This document shows positions 61,673 to 64,000 of a stretch of 64,000 nt of DNA, in pieces. The translations under genes were made by a program, and so were the position numbers. Position 1 is the stretch's first letter. Each line of letters starts with the position of its first letter. This DNA is from Pseudomonas lini. Lineage in GTDB: Bacteria > Pseudomonadota > Gammaproteobacteria > Pseudomonadales > Pseudomonadaceae. Below the pieces are notes generated by a model, which was not told where the DNA came from, did not search any database, and saw nothing but the letters and a program-made list of their open reading frames with translations. The DNA is taken from assembly GCF_030812475.1 (NCBI RefSeq), contig NZ_JAUSSR010000007.1:62001-126000 (forward strand), written 5' to 3'.

Positions 61673-61691
61673 GATAATGACTCGCATTGTC
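61673..61691. promoter_or_regulatory. Fur box upstream of fecI-like gene
   Basis: GATAATGACTCGCATTGTC matches 14 of 19 Fur consensus positions, with the first eight exact. It lies 22 bases upstream of the sigma-factor ATG (minus strand), a position that would block transcription. Confidence 0.82.
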
Positions 61692-61762
61692 ATGGGTGCA
61701 GCCGGTGATTGGCAATAGCCACATTGCGCATAAAGCCTCACCACCTCCCAAGGTGTGATGGG

Positions 61763-61785
61763 CCTGCCAGCGTCGCGCTGGCAGG
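61763..61785. terminator. Perfect hairpin after the DUF427 gene
   Basis: CCTGCCAGCG (61763-61772) pairs fully with CGCTGGCAGG (61776-61785) around TCG, nine bases beyond the DUF427 stop. No T-run on the minus strand, so termination strength is uncertain. Confidence 0.55.
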
Positions 61786-61794
61786 AAGCATTAA

Positions 61795-62163
61795 TCACTC
61801 GACGTCTTTCAGAATCTCGAACGTCACTTGATCGGGATAAAACGCCACGTAATTGCGAATCTGATCGACAGACACTTTGGGGTTTTCATAACTCCATACG
61901 GCATTGGCGCCTTCATGCCCCGGGATCTGCAGGCTGAAATAACTGGCGTCGCCCTTGTAGGGGCAATAGCTGGTGTGGTCGGTGCGGGCGTAATATTTTT
62001 CGTCGATGTCCTCCCGGGGCACGTAGTACACCGGAGGATAATTGGCCTCCAGCAGCACCAGCGCTCGTGAGGACGCGGCCACCTGAATGCCGTGAAACTT
62101 CACCAGGAGGCAGCCTGGCTGTTCTGCAATGGTGATGACAGGACTGGGACCGGCGCTTTTCAT
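61795..62163 (-). CDS. DUF427 family protein
   Basis: 122 residues forming one DUF427 domain. Signature stretches: VYYVPREDIDEKYYARTDHT, SYCPYKGDASYFSLQ and AVWSYENPKVSVDQIRNYVA, with FYPDQVTF near the end. The family is widespread, cytoplasmic and of unknown biochemical function (a beta-tent fold). AGGAGAG lies upstream of ATG 62163. The divergent neighbour is topB, 267 bases away; the space between holds no gene I can support. Confidence 0.88.
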   Translation of the reverse strand: MKSAGPSPVITIAEQPGCLLVKFHGIQVAASSRALVLLEANYPPVYYVPREDIDEKYYARTDHTSYCPYKGDASYFSLQIPGHEGANAVWSYENPKVSVDQIRNYVAFYPDQVTFEILKDVE

Positions 62164-62430
62164 CACTCTCTCCTGATCATGGGAAGATGCTTTGCCGTGG
62201 CGACGTGGCTTGGGGGAATGCCACCCCAAAACCTGTCACCGTGATGTAACAGGTATACCTCATGTTACCCCATGGCGACTGCTTCGCAGCCGAACGGGAG
62301 CAAGCACCCGGATCCACAAATCAAAACCGCGAGCAACCTTTTGCTGTACATCCATACAGATAAAGATTGCCCCGGCGCTCATCACCCGCCATTCTGTACA
62401 CCTCTCGAACGCTGATCGACGACGGTGGCC

Positions 62431-64000
62431 ATGCAGCTGTACCTCTGTGAAAAACCCTCCCAGGCCAAAGACATTGCGGCCGTGCTCGGCGCCAGGCGGC
62501 GCGGCGACGGCTGTTGGCTGGGAACGGGCGTCACGGTGACCTGGTGCATCGGCCATCTGCTGGAAACCGCGCCGCCGGATGCCTACGACGCCCGCTACAA
62601 GCGCTGGGTGCTGGCGGACCTGCCGATCATTCCAGAACAGTGGAAGATGACCGTCAAGCCACGTACTGCCAGCCAGTACAAGGCCGTCAAACGCTTGCTC
62701 GGCGAGGCCACCGAACTGGTGATCGCCACCGACGCCGACCGTGAGGGCGAAATGATTGCCCGGGAGCTGGTGGAACATTGCAGGTATCGCGGGCCGATCC
62801 GGCGACTGTGGCTGTCGGCGCTGGACGATGCGTCAATCCGCAAGGCGCTGGCGGCGCTCAAGCCGGGGGCCGAGACCTTCAGCCTTTATCATTCGGCATT
62901 GGGCCGCTCCCGGGCCGACTGGCTGATCGGGATGAACATGAGTCGGCTGTTCACGCTGTTGGGCCGTCAATCCGGTTATCAGGGGGTATTGCCGGTCGGC
63001 CGGGTGCAGACGCCGACCCTGCGCCTGGTGGTGGATCGTGACCGCAGCATTGACGATTTCGTCCCGGTCGCTTATTGGGCCATCGACGTGCAACTGCTGC
63101 ACGACAGCACCGCATTCACCGCGCAATGGCGGGCGGCCGCCGACGCGTGCGACGATCAGGACCGCTGCCTGAATCAGGCGTTAGCGCAAAAAGCGGCGGC
63201 CGCGATGAGCAGCGCGGCGAGCGCGCGGGTGATCAAGCTGCGTACCGAACGTATGCGCGAGGTGGCGCCGCTGCCGTTCGACCTGGGTACTTTGCAGGAG
63301 GTCTGCTCGAAAAAGCTGGGCCTCGGCGCCCAGGAAACCCTCGATATCGCCCAGGCGCTCTACGAAACCCATAAGGTCATCACCTACCCGCGCAGCGACT
63401 GTGGCTACCTGCCGCTGAGCCAGCACAGCGAAGCCCCTGGCATCCTGGCGGCGCTGAGGCAGGCCGACCCGACGCTGAATGCCTTGAACGATTATCTGGA
63501 ACCTCAGCGGCGTTCACGGGCCTGGAACGATGCCAAGGTCAGCGCTCACCACGGCATCATTCCCACCGCAGCGGCGAAGAACCTCGAGCGGCTGGTGGGC
63601 AAACAGCGGGCGGTGTACACGCTGATTCGCGCACGATACCTGGCGCAATTCCTGCCCAACCACGAATACGACCGCACCCAGGCCGACTTCGACTGTGCCG
63701 GTGAAGCCTTGCGTGCCGTGGGCAAGCAGATTGTCGAGCCCGGCTGGAAACGCGCCCTGCCCGAGGCCCTCGCCCCGGCCAAGGGCCGCGAGGCGCCGGT
63801 ACCGCAAACCCTGCCGGCCTTGGCCGAAGGGCGCGATTGCGCAGTGGCCGACGTGAAGCTCAAGGACCTCTGGACGCAACCGCCCAAGCCGTTTACCGAA
63901 GGCGATCTGATCAAGGCGATGAAGAGCGTCGCCAAACTGGTGGAAGACCCGCTGCTCAAGCAAAAACTCAAGGACACCACCGGCATCGGCACCGAAGCGA
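62431..64000 (+). CDS. topB: DNA topoisomerase III (3' end outside window)
   Basis: 523 codons are visible and the frame runs off the end. Type IA topoisomerase that decatenates replication and recombination intermediates. Toprim domain: LYLCEKPSQAKDIAAVLGAR with catalytic Glu7, and IATDADREGEMIARELVEH. Also SRADWLIGMNMSRLFTLLGR and PVGRVQTPTLRLVVDRD. The active-site tyrosine is in KVITYPRSDCGYLP, preceded by LPFDLGTLQEVCSKKLG. The TopB-type end starts with GRDCAVADVKLKD. A weak GGTGG precedes ATG 62431. Confidence 0.95.
   Translation, partial: MQLYLCEKPSQAKDIAAVLGARRRGDGCWLGTGVTVTWCIGHLLETAPPDAYDARYKRWVLADLPIIPEQWKMTVKPRTASQYKAVKRLLGEATELVIATDADREGEMIARELVEHCRYRGPIRRLWLSALDDASIRKALAALKPGAETFSLYHSALGRSRADWLIGMNMSRLFTLLGRQSGYQGVLPVGRVQTPTLRLVVDRDRSIDDFVPVAYWAIDVQLLHDSTAFTAQWRAAADACDDQDRCLNQALAQKAAAAMSSAASARVIKLRTERMREVAPLPFDLGTLQEVCSKKLGLGAQETLDIAQALYETHKVITYPRSDCGYLPLSQHSEAPGILAALRQADPTLNALNDYLEPQRRSRAWNDAKVSAHHGIIPTAAAKNLERLVGKQRAVYTLIRARYLAQFLPNHEYDRTQADFDCAGEALRAVGKQIVEPGWKRALPEALAPAKGREAPVPQTLPALAEGRDCAVADVKLKDLWTQPPKPFTEGDLIKAMKSVAKLVEDPLLKQKLKDTTGIGTEA

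Noticed and set aside
1..64000. CRISPR arrays, insertion sequences, prophage, tRNA or rRNA genes
   Set aside because: Looked for direct repeats with regular spacers, transposase or integrase domains and clover-leaf motifs; none supportable.

Overview
The window looks like the chromosome of a fluorescent Pseudomonas of the P. fluorescens group. Base composition is high GC throughout except for one large gene. It carries pvdQ (pyoverdine maturation), nhaB, dpkA, a DUF3077 gene and many REP-type inverted repeats built on the typical Pseudomonas core GTAGGAGC-N-GCTTGC. I see no rRNA, tRNA, CRISPR array, prophage or insertion sequence.

Layout. 1-5.8 kb: end of an outer-membrane barrel gene, a VpsR-type sigma-54 activator, a small conserved protein, a delta-60 repeat protein and nhaB. 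6-9.3 kb: the overlapping, leftward gnd-zwf-HAD phosphatase operon. 9.5-14.5 kb: a coiled-coil mini-protein, a CptA-like phosphoethanolamine transferase, and a Fur-boxed TonB-dependent receptor with a small periplasmic protein. 14.6-22 kb: DinB, a frameshifted zapE, gene remnants, a LEA/WHy lipoprotein, a GNAT enzyme, a nitrilase/LysR divergent pair and dpkA. 22.2-27.1 kb: a 1610-residue toxin-like protein ending in an HEFSH metallopeptidase-like domain. 27.2-31.3 kb: a FecR-type anti-sigma protein, pvdQ and a Fur-fold regulator (PA2384-like). 31.3-39.8 kb: small membrane and metal-binding proteins, a hydrolase/dehydrogenase pair, a lipoprotein-ECF sigma-anti-sigma operon with an unusual start, a DUF3077 gene behind a structured leader, a MEKHLA protein and D-cysteine desulfhydrase. 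39.8-45.1 kb: FKBP, a protealysin-emfourin pair, a Kef-type antiporter, a DNA alkylation repair protein and a cytochrome b561 remnant.

45.2-51.5 kb holds the most interesting unit. Seven tightly packed genes encode a thermostable-hemolysin/GNAT-like protein, an AMP-forming ligase, a haem-oxygenase-fold di-iron enzyme, an SDR, an exported TPR protein, an OmpR-type regulator and its sensor kinase. This reads as a compact pathway that makes an acyl-derived small molecule and carries its own sensor. 51.6-57.4 kb: LysR, GMC oxidoreductase, MHS-type transporter and lldD. 57.6-61.7 kb: a complete cell-surface signalling iron system (FecI-FecR-receptor) under a Fur box. 61.8-64 kb: DUF427 protein and the first part of topB.

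Iron is a recurring theme: two TonB receptors, two FecR proteins, FecI, PvdQ, a Fur-like protein and two Fur boxes. Two other genes show local lesions or oddities (zapE frameshift; ECF sigma gene with AUC in the start position). These could be real decay or assembly errors and should be checked against reads.
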